From the NCBI GenBank assembly GCA_025531455.1, contig JAMYHL010000066.1:1-64000 (forward strand): a stretch of DNA of 64,000 nt. Reading direction: 5' to 3'. A model generated the notes under the pieces. That model did not search any database. It had not been told where the DNA came from and saw only the letters and a program-made list of their open reading frames with translations. The DNA is from Apiotrichum sp. Y4204. Lineage: Eukaryota; Basidiomycota; Tremellomycetes; Trichosporonales; Trichosporonaceae. Made by a program: the position numbers and the translations under genes. Below are positions 24,267-37,600 of the stretch, one piece after another (the stretch's first letter is position 1; the number at the start of each line of letters is the position of its first letter).

Positions 24267-25763
24267 ATGGCCTCCGCCGAATCGATCGCCAAGGCCGCCC
24301 GCGCCGCCTTTGAGGCGTCGCAGCTCGTTCCCGCGTCCGAGCGCGACGTTGCGCTCTCCTCCATCCGCGACGCGATTGCCAGCGCGCGCGACGAGGTGCT
24401 CGCCGCGAACAAGAAGGACATGGAGGCCGCGGCGCCGCTCGTGGAGAGCGGCAAGCTCTCGGCCTCGCTCCTCTCGCGCCTTGACCTCGGCAAGAAGGGA
24501 AAATACGACTCGATGCTGCTGGGCATCACGGACGTCGCGGCGCTCCCCCTCCCCACCGGCATTGTCACTTTCGCCAAGGAGCTCGGCCCGGGGCTCCAGC
24601 TCCACCGCGTGACTTGCCCCGTTGGCGTGCTTCTCGTCATCTTTGAGGCGCGCCCCGAGGTCGTCGTCAACATCGCCGCGCTGGCTATCAAGTCCGGTAA
24701 CGCGGCGATCCTCAAGGGCGGCAAGGAAAGCAGCCACACGACCGCCGTGCTCTCGAAGATTATCGCCGACGCGCTCGCAAAGACATCCATTCCCTCCACG
24801 TTTGTCCAGACAGTCTCGACCCGCGAGGAGATCTCGAGCCTCCTCGCACAGGACAAGTACATCGACCTCGTGATGCCCCGCGGCGGCAACGCTCTCGTCA
24901 CCTCGATTCAGAACAACACCCGCATCCCGGTTATGGGCCACGCGGACGGAATCTGCGCAGTGTACCTCGACGAGACAGCGGATGCGAACAAGGCGATCAG
25001 GATTGCAGTCGAGTCGAAGGTGAGCCGCGACCGAGGCGATGATGCGGAAGAGGCTTTCTGTGGGAATATCTCGGACCCGAGTTTCGGCAGTCTCAGTAGG
25101 CATGATCGCTGCACAGAACCTTCAGACTTTCGTCACGCCAGGATACCCTTCCCAACTCCCCCTTGCTGACCCCAGATTGACTACATGGCAGCATGCAACG
25201 CCGCCGAGACCCTGTTGGTACACGAGTCGCTGCTCGCGACTCTGTGGCCGCAGGTCGCAGACGCCCTGGCCGCTGTGGACGTTGAGCTGAAGTGCGATGC
25301 GGCAACCCTCGCCGCCATCTCCGGCACCGCTGCCGCCAAGAAGGCCAGCGCCTCGACTCCGGACGACTACTTTACCGAGTTCCTTGGCCCGACTCTGGCG
25401 GTCAAGGCCGTGCCCGACGTCTCCGCCGCGATCAAGCACATCAACGCACATTCGTCGCACCACACCGACAGTATCGTCACCGAGACGGAATCCGCGATGA
25501 GCGCATGGGCGCGCGGGCTCGACAGCGCCAACTGCTTTGTTAATGCGTCGACGCGCTTTGCGGACGGGACGCGGTACGGTCTCGGCACGGAGGTGGGCAT
25601 CTCGACGGGCAAGACGCACGCGCGTGGACCGGTCGGTCTTGACGGCCTCGTCATCTACAAATATGTCCTCCGCTCGACTCAGCCGGAAGGATCGACGATC
25701 GCCGACCACGAGAAGGGGCAGGGATACACCCACACGGATATCGAGCGCACGGCGCCGTTCTAG
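24267..25763 (+). CDS. PRO2: Gamma-glutamyl phosphate reductase (proline synthesis)
   Basis: This enzyme reduces gamma-glutamyl phosphate to glutamate semialdehyde with NADPH, the second step of proline synthesis. Two exons, 24267-25019 and 25176-25763, with a 156-nt intron give 446 aa, near the yeast length of 456. Family blocks run the whole length: LAANKKDMEAA, RVTCPVGVLLVIFEARPEV, SGNAAILKGGKE, DLVMPRGGNALV, PVMGHADGICAVY, and the catalytic Cys258 in YMAACNAAETLLVH. The C-terminal part has STRFADGTRYGLGTEVGIST and ARGPVGLDGLVIYKY. Unlike plant P5CS, no glutamate-5-kinase domain is fused. The gene ends 421 bp before the convergent GPI-protein gene. The opposite pathway's gene PUT1 lies 28 kb to the right. 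Confidence 0.95.
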
Positions 25764-26184
25764 GGGTTGTAGTTGTACATGCATTGCATTGGATCGAAGT
25801 GCCGGTCCGAGGGGAGAGGAGATGAGTGCTTTATTATCTGGAAGTGTGTGCTGCAGGCGATCAAGGCCCCCTTCTGGACAGGACTTCTTGTGAGATAAGT
25901 TTCTCGGACCAGTACAGTACCTATCGCTGTTGACTTCACTGCACACATTCCACCGCCTCTCGAATCGCATTCCATACCACTCTTGGCATCGATATGAGGG
26001 CGACGTCGTCCGCCCACCACCTACACACCCCGCCCTCCCTCGTCCTCGCCGCCGCACCGCCACGGATAAAAACAAAATGCATCATCTACAAGCCCGCAGG
26101 CGGGCGGTCGTCAGAGTCCTAATATGTGTAAAGTATGTACGAATGGGGTGGCGGCAAGACCACAAGAACAGGCGGCGCCAGCGC
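25764..26184. other. Convergent 3' intergenic region
   Basis: These 421 bp lie between the PRO2 stop and the stop of the GPI-protein gene. No additional gene is visible; 3' UTRs are expected here. Confidence 0.4.
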
Positions 26185-27058
26185 CTAGAGGAAGAGGGCG
26201 CCGGCCGCGACACCGGCAGCGGCGAAGAACCCGGCGGGGAGGGTGCGCCCGGCGGCGTTGCCTGCCGCGGCCTGCTGTTGCTTTGCCTCGCTGCCCGATT
26301 GCGTCGGCACCTCGGACGCGATCGTGCCCGCTGCGTACGTTGCGGTCGCTTCCGTCAGCGGGACGTACGAGTTGGTCCAAGTTCCGGTCAACGCGTCACC
26401 GCCTCCTGGCCGGGGGTACCAGTACGTCGTGGCGGTCATGGGGCCCGCCTCGCTCTCCGGCGGCGCGCCAACATTGCCCTTGTGGCTGCTGTCAGTAATG
26501 GAGAAACGCCGGGCCGTTGGGTTTTGCCTTGCAGGACTGCAAGACGACGGCACTCACCCTTGCTTCCCCCCAGCGGGCGTCGTTGTCGTCGTCTCCGTGT
26601 CGTCCGTGGTGGTGGTGGTGGTGCGCGCCCTGGTAGTCGTGGTCAGCGCCGTGGTGGTGATCGCCCCGGCGACATCGGCGGTGCTGATAGTAGAACTGCT
26701 GGTCAGTGGCTGGAATCACCGGGACAACATACAGTGTACGGGTTGCCGTGGGGTCACCGTCGGCGTCGGTGGCGATTGTAACCGCAATCACATTTCCCTG
26801 CAAGTTAGTATACATGACATACGCGCCGAACATGATACACGGGCAGAGCGCCGCCAGTGGCGTAATGAACGCCTCTCGAGAAAACACTCACATCCTAAAG
26901 ACAAAATGGTGTCAACGAATAGTGCAGCAGGAATCGCAATAAAACGCCACAGTGTCAGCAGTTGTTCATTCGCACAGGGCGGGACATACGGCGTCAACGA
27001 TCGTCGTGCGCTGGGCAGCGACGGAGACGGCGAGGAGGGTGAGGAGGGCGACGCGCAT
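26185..27058 (-). CDS. Small GPI-anchored Thr-rich surface protein
   Basis: Five exons, 26990-27058, 26892-26894, 26733-26797, 26558-26698 and 26185-26488, give 193 aa. A signal peptide (MRVALLTLLAVSVAAQ) leads into a short module, TIVDADGNVIAVTIATDADG. A Thr/Ser-rich stalk follows (AITTTALTTTT with TTTTTTDD next), likely heavily O-mannosylated. The C-terminus GNAAGRTLPAGFFAAAGVAAG-ALFL is a classic GPI signal: small residues, then a hydrophobic tail. Such proteins sit on the plasma membrane or cell wall. Exon 2 is only 3 nt (one Asp codon), and the third intron only 34 nt. Skipping exon 2 keeps frame and removes one Asp, so both forms are possible. No enzyme domain is visible. Confidence 0.75.
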
Positions 27059-28378
27059 GGTGGTGGATGGGTGAAGTGCGGTGGGGTGGGGTGGGGATTG
27101 AGAGGATAGTCGGGGGGGAAAAGAGCGGGTGCGACGGTCGCCGTGTGTTTTCTTTTTCTGTCTTGTCTCGCGGGGGTTACAAGCGCGCGGTCGTGATATC
27201 TATATTTGAGTAATGGCGTTTCTGATGGTGACAACGAGAGTGGTGGTGGTGGCAATGGAGATGTGTGCAATGCAGAGAATGGCAGATGGAGCGACTATGC
27301 ATGGCTATTGCGGCCGTAGCGCGCAGCAGGAAAAGGGCAGGTTTGCGTCCATTTCGGTGGTGTGTGTGTATGCACACCACCCTGTGCGCGGTGACGACCC
27401 CCGTTTTTTGCTCAGTGCGGTGCCTTGCATCACTCTGGTGAGATCCACTTTGCAGCAAGCAGTAGGACCGGAGGAGGTGTGTGTGTATCCCGCCACTGCC
27501 GCGCCCCGCCCACAGCCCGTGCGGCTCAAGGCCCGAGGGCGCAGCTTCTCTTTTTTTCAGTGTCCGACTGCGCAATCTGCGAACTCACACCCTGCCAGAC
27601 CGGGTTCTAGATCTGCTACCAAGGAAAAAGTGCAAGGGGCAAGCGCCGAGAAAACTCTATTTTCAGCTGGACCAGAAGGGAACTGCCAAGTCCGAGATTT
27701 ACTCCACACCAGAGGGTGGGAGGCTGACATCACTCGGCTCCCATGCATGGGGAGAAGGCAGGCTTGTCAGGCTGAGCCTGAGCCTGTGCACCGTGAACGG
27801 AAGGTAAGACCCTGACGACCACATGATCGTCGCGTGACAAAACCCGTGTATCCCACGCCAGATCCGCGTGTGCGCCCCCGCTAAATGGATCGATCGTCAA
27901 GGATTGTCACTTCGGACCAAGCCGAGGTCTTATCATTGTTGCCACTTGCAACATTCCCCATCACACCTTGTCGCACAACTGCATTCCAGCAAACAACTAT
28001 GCATACGCGATGCACGTTCTTGAGCATCAGCATGTTCCTCTTGAGCACATGATGTCGCGCACTTATTAAGCAGCTATGAGCAGACAGGAATGCTTGAACT
28101 AGAGTCTTGGAGGCGACGCATGGCGACTAACCTTCCGGACCTTGGGGCATGGGGTTTGTGGGGAGGAGCTGGACGTCATCGGGTACCACTTGCCCGGGAG
28201 ATGATGACCGACGGTCCGTAATGTTCGCAACAATGCACAACGACACCGACAACGTGCAGCAACAGTTTCCAGCGCAATTCAGCATCGAGCTCGTGACTGT
28301 CCACATTCTAGCATAAATAAAGCGCCCAAAGTCTCCCCAGCCTCCAGCTTCCGGTTACCACCCATCCCCTCACTCAAG
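27059..28378. promoter_or_regulatory. Divergent upstream region of GPI-protein and epoxide hydrolase genes
   Basis: About 1.3 kb. An A/T-rich ATAAATAAA element at 28313-28321 lies about 60 bp before the plus-strand ATG and could be its TATA box. The 600-bp plus-strand frame at 27213-27815 has no domain and was not called. Nothing else is recognised. Confidence 0.4.
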
Positions 28379-29836
28379 ATGCGCTTCGCCACGCCCCCTA
28401 CCAAGCCTACGATCCCTCTCGAGCCGTTCACCGTCAACGTCCCGCAGGCGGACATTGACGACCTGCGCGCGCGACTCGCGCGCCCGCCGCGCCACCGCCG
28501 CACGTGGGAGAACTCGCGCGGGCCTCCGCACCTCGGCACCTCGTATGACTGGATGCAGAAGGCCGTCAAGCGCTGGCAGGAGATTGACTGGTGAGTGCGA
28601 GTGGGGGAGTGGGGGGTTGGGTTCCCTGGGGAGGTCCGACTGGTTCCATTCCTTCTATGTTTCAGGCCCTGATTGACCCCAGGCGCAAGACGGAGCGCGA
28701 GATCAACCAGTTTCCCAACTTTATCGCCAAGGTCGAGTACGATGGGGCCGCGTACGACGTACACTTTATCGGTCTCTTCTCCGAGCGCAAGGACGCGATC
28801 CCCGTAATGCTGAACCATGGCTGGCCTGGTAGGTCTCACCCTCCTCATTTCAGCACCTAACCTCAGGCTCGGTGCTCGAGTTTACGCCCATGCTCTCCCT
28901 CCTCGCAAAGGAGTACACGCCCGCGACGCTGCCGTACCACTTTATCGTGCCCAGCCTGATCGGCTACGGCTGGTCGTCCCCACCCCGCGAGGACCGCCCC
29001 TTTTCGTCGCGCGACTGTGCGGGCGCGCAGGATGCGGTCATGCGCGGCCTCGGGTTCACCAAGGCTGCAGGCAAGGGGTACATTGCGCAGGGCGGAGATA
29101 TCGGCTCGTTCGTCACCCGCCAGCTGAGCACGTTTGACGACTGCATCGGTGGGTAGAAGAGATCAGGAAGCAGATGCTGATTGTTTTCAGGTATTCACGT
29201 CAACTTCTACCCGCTCCTTAAGTCCAAGGTCGACACCGCGTCGTTCGACAAGGTCGACCAACAGTGTCTCGCGCGCGCGCAGAAGTGGGAGGCCTGGGGA
29301 CTTGGATACCTCGTCGAGCACGCAACCAAGCCGGCTACCATCGGGTACATTCTTGAGAGCGACCCGGTCGCCCTGCTTGCTTGGTGAGTGGGAACGCCGA
29401 AGTCTGTTGTTGATAAGTGTAGGATTGGTGAAAAGCTCCAGTACGCCGACATTCCGAACAATCTCGACTGGCTGCTCGCCGAGGTCAGCCTGTACTGGTT
29501 CACGAACACTGCGGCGACGTGTATCTGGCACTACCGCGCGGTGAGTTGAATGTCCCTCCGCGCTTGTAGTGCTCTACTGACTATCAGGAATACGGCATGG
29601 TCAAGGACCCCGAGGCCGCGCTCCCCAAGGAAATCACAAAGCCGATGGGGTACACGCAGTGCATCCTCGAGATCTACCCTACGCCGATTGCCATGGTGCG
29701 CACAAAGGCGAATCTCGTGTTCGCGCGGCGCCACCTCGAGGGCGGGCACTTCCTTGCGCTCGAGAAGCCCAAGCTGCTCTGGAACGACGTCAAGGAGTTT
29801 ATCGACATTGTCGTACCCAAGAATGCGCGGCTTTAG
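28379..29836 (+). CDS. Epoxide hydrolase (EHN plus alpha/beta-hydrolase)
   Basis: The family opens epoxides to diols through an Asp-bound ester intermediate. Six exons (28379-28590, 28683-28828, 28867-29148, 29191-29383, 29423-29540, 29588-29836) give 399 aa. The N-terminal EHN region runs from PFTVNVPQADIDDLRARLARP to about residue 110. HGWPG at 116-120 is the oxyanion motif, LIGYGWSSPP the conserved loop, and GGDIGS contains nucleophile Asp197. The lid has SLYWFTNTAATCIWHYR with two Tyr typical of the proton donors. GGHFLALEKP holds the catalytic His371. There is no signal peptide or clear N-terminal membrane anchor, so a cytosolic enzyme is likely. Introns are 38-92 nt. A detoxification role is inferred. 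Confidence 0.93.
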
Positions 29837-30337
29837 GGGCGAGATTGCTGCAATGAAGAAAATAACATCTGGGTTCAGTATGGTGGACAAGTAAACGAAA
29901 CCCGAAGAAGATTGGTACTCTTGTAACTTGGGATGAATGGGCTGGCCTTTTGGACGTCCACAGTAACGACCGCAAATGATGCAAAGCTAGGAACATATAT
30001 TGGTACAACATTAGTGGAGGCGGGCCAAGCACATGCCGTCGCCACTGCAAGCACTGCTTGCGAGTCGGCTACGATTACAGCTGCAGCCGCGCCTCGGCCC
30101 AATCCTCATCATCGAGCGCGCTCCCGGACGCCGTCTCGAGCACCTCCCAATCGGCGCTCAGCATGTCGCCGTCGACCGCGGACGCGGGTGCTGGCCCTCG
30201 AGTCTCGCCGTCGCCGTCCTGTCGCGCCTCCTTCTCCAGTAACCCCGACCCCGATCCCTGCCCACCATCTTTCCTCGCCTCCCCCCTCCCGCTCCACTCG
30301 CCCGCCTTCATCTCCCCCCGGGAAGACGCGCCGGCAA
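29837..30337. other. Convergent 3' region with a possible alternative ATG16 C-terminal frame
   Basis: These 501 bp lie between the stop codons of the epoxide hydrolase and ATG16. On the minus strand, 30075-30311 is an open frame that ends with ADWEVLETASGSALDDEDW, which looks protein-like. I found no good splice link from ATG16, so it is not added to that gene. Confidence 0.35.
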
Positions 30338-31315
30338 TTACGCCTTCCCGCCTGCGTGAAAATCCTCCTTTTCCTTATCCTTGTCTTTCGCGGTGGACGC
30401 GGCCTCGCGCTCAAAGTCGGCATTCATCTCGTCGGCAGTCATGTTCATCTTGTCGAGCCAGCGCTGCAGGAGAGACGCGTTGTCGGCTTGCAGGGCGGCG
30501 TTGCGCTGCCCCAGGCCGGAAATCTCGATTTGCTGCGAGAGAATCTCGTCGTGGAGGTTCTGCGGTCAGCGGGACGTCTCAGCTTAATGACTTCGACCAT
30601 GAAGCTGTGCAATTCCCCAGAGGGCATCGCGTACCCACCCGAACATTCTCCTCGCGGAGCCGCCACCGTTCTTCCCACTCGCGCTGCTTCCTTCCTGCGG
30701 CATCACGCGCCTCGCGCAGCTCGCGCACCTCTTCGCGCAGACCGCGCACCTCCTCGTCACGGTCGCGCAGCGCGTCCGCCATCGCCAACTGCTTGTTCTG
30801 CGCCGCCGCCTGCGTGCGGTACAGTGTTGACAGCTCTGTCCGCATGGCGTTGAGCTGCGCGTCGAGGTGGGTGAGTAGCGGTGCACTGGGAGTGTCAGTA
30901 TAGGTGGGTGAGAGTTACGACATTGCAAAGCTTGCGGGTTACACGAAGGGCAGGAACTACCCTGCCGCTAAGAGCCATCACAACCGCACTCACCCGTCAC
31001 CGCCGCCGCCTCCGCCGCGGAGCAACGCCTTGTTGCGGACCTTGAGGTCTCGCGCGGCCTTTGCGAGTCGCTGGTCTGCGGGTAAGCTTACAATCACAGA
31101 ACAGATATAAGATTATATAACAGTTCATAGAAGGAAACGATAGGTGATGTAGTGGAGACGCTTCGCACCCACTCCCAACCACTCCCTCCGCCCAGAAGTC
31201 GCTACTCACACTGCTCAATGACATCCCGCAGCGCGTCGCCCTGCGCCTGCTGCGCCATGAGACGCGCGCGGATCGCGTTCTGCCACTCTGGCGGACCAGT
31301 CGTGAGGGTGGACAT
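30338..31315 (-). CDS. ATG16: Autophagy protein ATG16
   Basis: Atg16 dimerises through a coiled coil and joins Atg12-Atg5 into the E3-like complex that lipidates Atg8 at the phagophore. Four exons (31210-31315, 30994-31075, 30639-30885, 30338-30559) give 218 aa. The N-terminus PPEWQNAIRARLMAQQAQGD is the Atg5-binding helix type. A Gly run (GGGGGGDG) is followed by a long coiled coil, LDAQLNAMRTELSTLYRTQ through REEVRELREARD. The last exon carries the diagnostic NLHDEILSQQIEISGLGQRN and LLQRWLDKMNMTADEMN block. There is no WD40 domain, as in other fungi. It starts head to head with DER1, 350 bp apart. All three junctions use GT-AG and keep the heptad pattern. Confidence 0.87.
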
Positions 31316-31665
31316 GGTGTGGGTCGAGGACGTGGGAGAGAGTGTGTAGGGACGCCAAGTGCTTGATGTTGTTCTGTCAAGAGGTCTCATCGAGCGCGAT
31401 CATGGCGTCACGGTGGTTGCCACCAAGAGTCGGTCTGGTTCCGCTAATGGCTGTTGGACGAGTGGTAATACTTCCCCCTCTTCAATAGTATTGTTATTAG
31501 CAACGTGGATTCAGTGCCTCCATCGCGACCTCCACCGATCGCCGCCGAGATGATGACATGGAATGGCCACCTGGTCGTGTTTGGTTACTGCTGTGCTGTT
31601 CTCGCGTCGCCTTCTCTGACCTTTTCTCCACTTATCCATTCTCCACATTCTCACATATCCCCAAA
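31316..31665. promoter_or_regulatory. Bidirectional promoter between ATG16 and DER1
   Basis: These 350 bp separate two divergent start codons. CAACGTGG at 31501-31508 resembles the CANCGTG core of unfolded-protein-response elements; this is a weak match by eye. A pyrimidine-rich stretch (CTTTTCTCCACTTATCC) lies just before the DER1 start. Confidence 0.4.
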
Positions 31666-34600
31666 ATGGCAGAACCGATAGAGTGGTTTATGGCAATCCC
31701 GCCCGTGACGCGCGCCTGGATCGTCGCCTCGGTCGGCACGAGCCTCCTCGTCGTAAGTCCCGCGATAGCTCGCGCGACTCACACCAGGAATGCAATGCCG
31801 TCGCGCCGCTGCAGCTCTACTTTTCTTGGAAGCTCGCTGTCGTGAAGATGGAGGTGCGTGAAGAGATCTTGAGCTGTGGTAATACGCAGTGTCTGACGGC
31901 AGCCATGGCGGTTCTTCACCACCTTCTTCTACTTTGGGCCGATAGGGCTGGATCTCGTGCTACACTTGTTCTTTGTGTAGGTTACCGAGAAGTGGACCAT
32001 TATCTCACGCGTAGGATGCGGTACTCTCGTCTTCTTGAGGAGAGCTCTTTCTCCAACAGGCGTGCTGACTATGTCTGGCTCTTGGTGCTGATAGCGTCCT
32101 TCCTTCTCGTAAGCTTTGCAACCGAATACCAAGCTCATTCCAGGGTGTGGCCCACTTTATCACGATGCCCTTCCTCGCGTCCTCACTCGCGTTTGCCCTT
32201 GTGTACATCTGGTCGCGCCGCAACCCGAGCGTCAAGATGAGCCTCTTTGGAGTCATTGTGTTCGTCAGCTACGTTTACGACTTCCAGCTGACATCAGGAT
32301 ATCCGCTCCATACCTCCCGATCTGCCTTGTGGCCTTTTCGTGGCTCCTCCAGCGCGGGCTCAAGGACGCCATGGGGGATATTGTAAGCTGTACCCGCATC
32401 TCATCCTAGCTGACATCAGATCGGTATCCTCGCTGGCCACACATATGTCTTCCTCCAGGACTACTGGCCGCGCGAGATGTGGAGTGCGAGCGGCAAGCCC
32501 GAGATAAAGACCCCGGCGGTCGTGTGAGTACTTCATATGGGAAAGGATGTGATTGCTGATGCTTAGGCGGCGGATTGTTGGGGAACCGGAGCGTGGATAG
32601 TTCGGCTCATCGCACCGTGAGTTGGATATCTTTTTGGGGAGGCTAACTCACGCTCAGCCCCCGTGTTGCACCGTCTTCTAACCCCCCATTCCCAGCCCAG
32701 CATCGCAATTTCAGGCCGCTTGGCCCCTTCTTGCCACAATAGACCGACCCTAGACGGTGCGCGTGTACGCTACAGAGATCGAGATGTGATGTGATGCAAT
32801 GTATCATGGAAGTATACCAATATAGTGTGCTGCCTCTCCCCTCTACTCCGCTGCTCAATGAGCATCAACCCAATCCGGCCCCATTTTCCTGACGCGCCCC
32901 TCGGACTTTCCTGCTGACCGCCGCACCTCGCCAAAGTGCTTGAACGGCCAGAGGATGTGTGTGACTCGCGAGTCGACCAGTGAGAGCGAAACCTGTGGTC
33001 AATAATGGCAGTCCTCGCTCGTGCTGGAACTTTAAGACCTGCAGATCCCAAATGGTTCTTGTCAGAAACATCCACACTCACCGGGCCATAAGTATTCGAG
33101 TCACGGGTACGATACACCGAGTCGCCCTCGACCCACACATGCCCCGGCGGCACCTTGATAGGTCGCGGGCGATGCGGCGGGAGAGGGTTGACGACGTCGC
33201 CTTCGAGCGCGACGATGCGCTTGGTCGTCAACAGCTCGGGGTTGTTCGGGGACCTGGAATGAGTATGGGGGTATCAGGGTGCGCTCATCCGAATTTAGTA
33301 TCCTGTACTCACCACAAAGTCACGACGTCGCCGCGCCGATACCGCCCCCACCACTTCTCCAGGAGCACGACATCGCGATGGATCGACGTGTGCAAGTCCG
33401 GGTTGAATGTCGGCTGCATGCTCTCCCCGCCGACCTGCGCGATGCCGTATACGTGCCGCGTGACGACTACGGCTACCGGGATCCAGCCGAGGATTGTTCT
33501 GTTATCAGCGGGTGGCCCTCGACGGGAGTGGGCACGGTGGTAGAGGCGCGAGGTTGTTCACACCCCCCGCGCGTCAGCTGTGAGCCGCAAACTCCTGAGT
33601 CCCGACTGTACACTATATTCAGCTTAATACGTACATGCCAAAATGCAGATATGGGTAGTATCGGTGCTGGAACAGCCGCTGGAACGGTCGTGACATCCTG
33701 GACGCGAGCTGGGAGACGTCGCGATTCGAAAGTGACGATAAAGGAGCGCAAGTTGAATGGTGTCCGGTTTTCCGATCTCGTCTAGTTCTGTATGGAAGGT
33801 AGCCCGTATCCCCCGTATGTGTTCTCGATGACGGTATGCCTGGTGTCAAACCTCGATGCCTGGTGTCAAACCTCGGAAGTCCGAGGTCGCAAGATCCCAA
33901 TTCGGATGACGGTGGAGGCGCCGGATCGAGCGAGCCAGCCAAAATCCGGCTCCCTCTTCCATGCGATTGCCACACTCCCACTCAAAGCGGCCATCCTACC
34001 GCCGCCGGCTACGAGCACCCGCCCAGCCGACGTCACTGCCCGCGTCTCGGTGGCCATTTCTCGCCGCCAACGCGCAACATTAAACATTGCAACATTGCTT
34101 CTGTTCATCCACCTACACACGATGGCGGTTCCGTCGTATATCGCCGTCCCGCCCTCCGCGTCCGTGATTGCGGGCCCGGCGCCGCAGTCGCCGCTTGGGC
34201 GCTCCCGCGGTCCGACAGCCGCGGGGGCGAGCTCGACCACGAACGCGAACATGGCCAACTTTCCCCCCGCCGCCGCCGCTGCCGCAGCGACGTCCTCGAC
34301 GCGCCGCTTTGTACCCACCACCTCGAGCATCAGCAGCAACGTCTCTGACCTCGTGCTCTCTTCCCTCCTCCCCCCAAACATCCCCAAGGTCGCGGCGCCG
34401 CACTCGCACGGCAAGGTGCGCGAGCTCACGAGCCAGCGGCAGAGTCTCGGGCTTAATGTCATGAGTGGGAACTTTACGCGGTTTATCATGAAGGTAAGTA
34501 GAGGAGAGAATGGTTGTTGGAATGTGTCGGACTGCCAAGCTCTTCGTACTCTCAAGCAGTTGTGGCACTGACAACTTTACTGATTCCCAGGTCGGACCGG

Positions 34601-37600
34601 TGTTCTGGCTACAAGACCGCGTCGAGGAGGTGCTCTTCTGGCAAAAGCCCGTGTGGACATGGGCGTGGCTTTTCACATGGACGTTTATCTGCTTTTACCC
34701 GCGTGTGCTCCTGTTCCTCCCCTCGGCAGTCGTGCTCGTCATCTACATGTCGCTGGAGGAGCAGAAGCGGCCGCTCCCGAGTCTCTTTGGCGTTACCCTC
34801 CCACCGCCAGACACGGGCTCGGAGCGCGTCGAGGGTACAGAGACCCACGTAGCGTACACGGCGTCAACCGCCCCCGACGCAGAAGGCGCCCCTGTCGTGC
34901 CCGCCAAGGAGGCGGAAACCTCGGTTGACTATTACATGAACATGCAGGCGATCCAGAACCTCATGGGCATGATCTCGGACCTCTTCGATACCGTGACCCC
35001 GTACCTCGCCTTCATCGCCGGCAAGGACACGTCCCCGACCTCGTTCCCGCTCACGCCGACGCTCGTCCTCCTCGGCCTCCTCCCACCGACCCTCTTCCTC
35101 CCCCTCACTCCCGCCTGGGCTATCCCGTACCTCCTCCTTCCGGCCGGCATCCTCCCACCCCTGTACTTCCACCCAAACCTCACGCCTCTCTTCGACGCGT
35201 TCCCGCACTCTGTCCGCGCACGTGAGGGCCGCGTCGTCCTCGAGGACCTGGCACTGACGGACGCGCTCCCCGACGACATTGGCCGGCGCCCCGTCCGCCG
35301 CGTCGAGGTGTGGGAGAACGAGCGCCTCGATCCCGTTGCCGCCGCGAAACCATTCAACACCCCGCTCCCGCCCGGCAGCTGGTCGAGCCGTTTCCTCCGT
35401 GCGGCCGAGCGCGACGCGTGGGTCAAGGTCCGTGCTGCCCAACCCGCCCTCCCAGGCCAGCCAGCCCTTCCCGCTACGGACACGCCGTGGGCCGATGACG
35501 ACCCGGACGCCGACGACGGCAAAATGGCAATGGCGCTCAAGGGCAAATGGGCGTTCATCCCCGGCGAGGACTGGCGCGTCGACGTCGCGGCGCTCTGGTG
35601 TGAGAGCGGTGCGGATCCCGGTGAGTAAATCTACACAAGACAGCGCTGACGGGAAGAAGGATGGGCGTACTCTGATGACTCGTGGCAGCAGCCGACGGAC
35701 AAGCCCGTCGACGACACCACCCCCGGCATTCCGGCGCGCAGGGTCACCCGCCGCAGGCGGTGGTGGCGCCGTGTGTACCTCCAGGAGTAGCCGGAGTAGG
35801 GTCAGCACCGCATTATGCATTATGTATCGGATAAGTTGCAGGTCGGCGTCAGAGGCGCCGGGGGCGGTGGAGCGAGCACCTGCGCATCCCCAGCCACTGA
35901 TTGTGTGGCCGCATGGGCATCCTCGGCGCACTATCTTTAGCCTGTGTCTAGTGCTGTTAGGACGACCATGGACGCCTTTGCAGCCGCCATCTCGGCCGAG
36001 CAGCCGGCACACTCTTACTCCTGCTATTCGCAGCTGCAGCTTTTGCAGCTTTGCAGCTATGCAGCACACTCTCTCGTGCTCTTGCCATGGTCCATGGACA
36101 TCTCAGCTACAACATGATGATACAAAACGAAATCCGGAGCATACAGGGAGTCGCACTTAGACCAGCTAAGGCATGTACAACTACTGCTTCCTCCGCTTGG
36201 CCGCTGCAAACATGTCGCGCGAGAGATCCCTTGCGTCGCGCCGCTTGCCGTCCGCCGTGAGCGCGTATTGCTCGGGGTACATCTGTGCGCCCTGCGGTGC
36301 CTGCGGGGGGACGTGGCCCGCACCGCCGCTCAGCGCCCACACAAGGTCGTCGTCGGGCGGTGTGGATACCTGTCCTCCTTCCTCGGCTGGTGTCGTGGGC
36401 CACACAAACTCGTTGAGCGCCGCAGAGATGTTGGCCGCGCTCGAGGCCGCTGCATTCCCGTGCCCGTTCACTGTTGGTCCCGGATTGGTGCCGAGGATGT
36501 CGCGGAAGAGTGCTGCTCCGCCGGAGCGCGACGTCAACTCGAGGAGCTGCTGTTGCTGTTTTTCAAGAAGATGGCGTTTCTGCTCCTGATGCGCCTGCTG
36601 GATCTGCAGCCACGCATAGGTCGTGAGCATGGACTGGTCCCATGCGCCGCCATTCGCGGGGCCCGAGGGTCCCGAGGGTGCGCTACCCATGGTGCTGGGC
36701 ATGCCGGGGCTGGGGTAGAAGGGTGGTCCGCCGGACGACTGCGAACCGTACGGGAGGCCGTACTGTGTGCTGCTGTTTCCCTGGCGGTAGGCATTCCATG
36801 GCATCGCGCCGGGGCCCGAAGGTTGGGATGGTGGAGGCTGCGGAGCCTGTGCGTGCAGGCCGAGTGCGTATTGCAAACCGGCATTAGCCTGCATGTCAGT
36901 GAACTGCTCTCGAACCGTCAATCGTCTAGGAGTTACTCACATCGGAGGAGCGGCGCGGCGTAGTGTCGTTGGACCCGTCCATCAATGCACCGACAAAGGT
37001 CTCCTCTCCAGGCTTGTCTCTCCGCTCACGGTCGCGGTCGCGGCGATCGTCTCCGCGGCGTGAACGGCGGGCCTTGAACGACTCCTTCCCCTTGAGCGAC
37101 TTGGATGGTCCAGGGGCCTTGGGCTTGCCGGGTTTGCCGTCGTCCTCGTCATCATCATCGTCGTCGTCCTCGCCCGCCTTGGCCATGGCCTCAAACTCGG
37201 CGGCACGCCGGCGCTCGATCGTGCCCTCATATTCATTGTAGCGGTCGACCTCGGCGTCAAAGTCGCCCGAGGAGAACTCGTATGGCTTGCCGTTATGCGA
37301 GAAGATGAGCAGCGAGACAGTTACGCCGCAGAGGACTGAGAGCTCGTACGCCTTCTTCATCAGACCGGCCTTGCGCTTGAGGAACGTGACATTGCGGTTG
37401 CGCTCGTCCTGGGAGTGAGCATGCGCGCGGTGGGCATTGTAAAAATTCTGGATGCTGCTGATGTCCGAGGTGCGATGCAGTAGGCCGCGGCTAGTGGCTC
37501 GGAGGATATTTCGGGGAGTGGTGGCAGCATCCAGACTTGGAACTCACGGTGAGCGGCTTGATCTCGATCTTTTTGCGTCCCATCTTGCGCTATGTTCGCG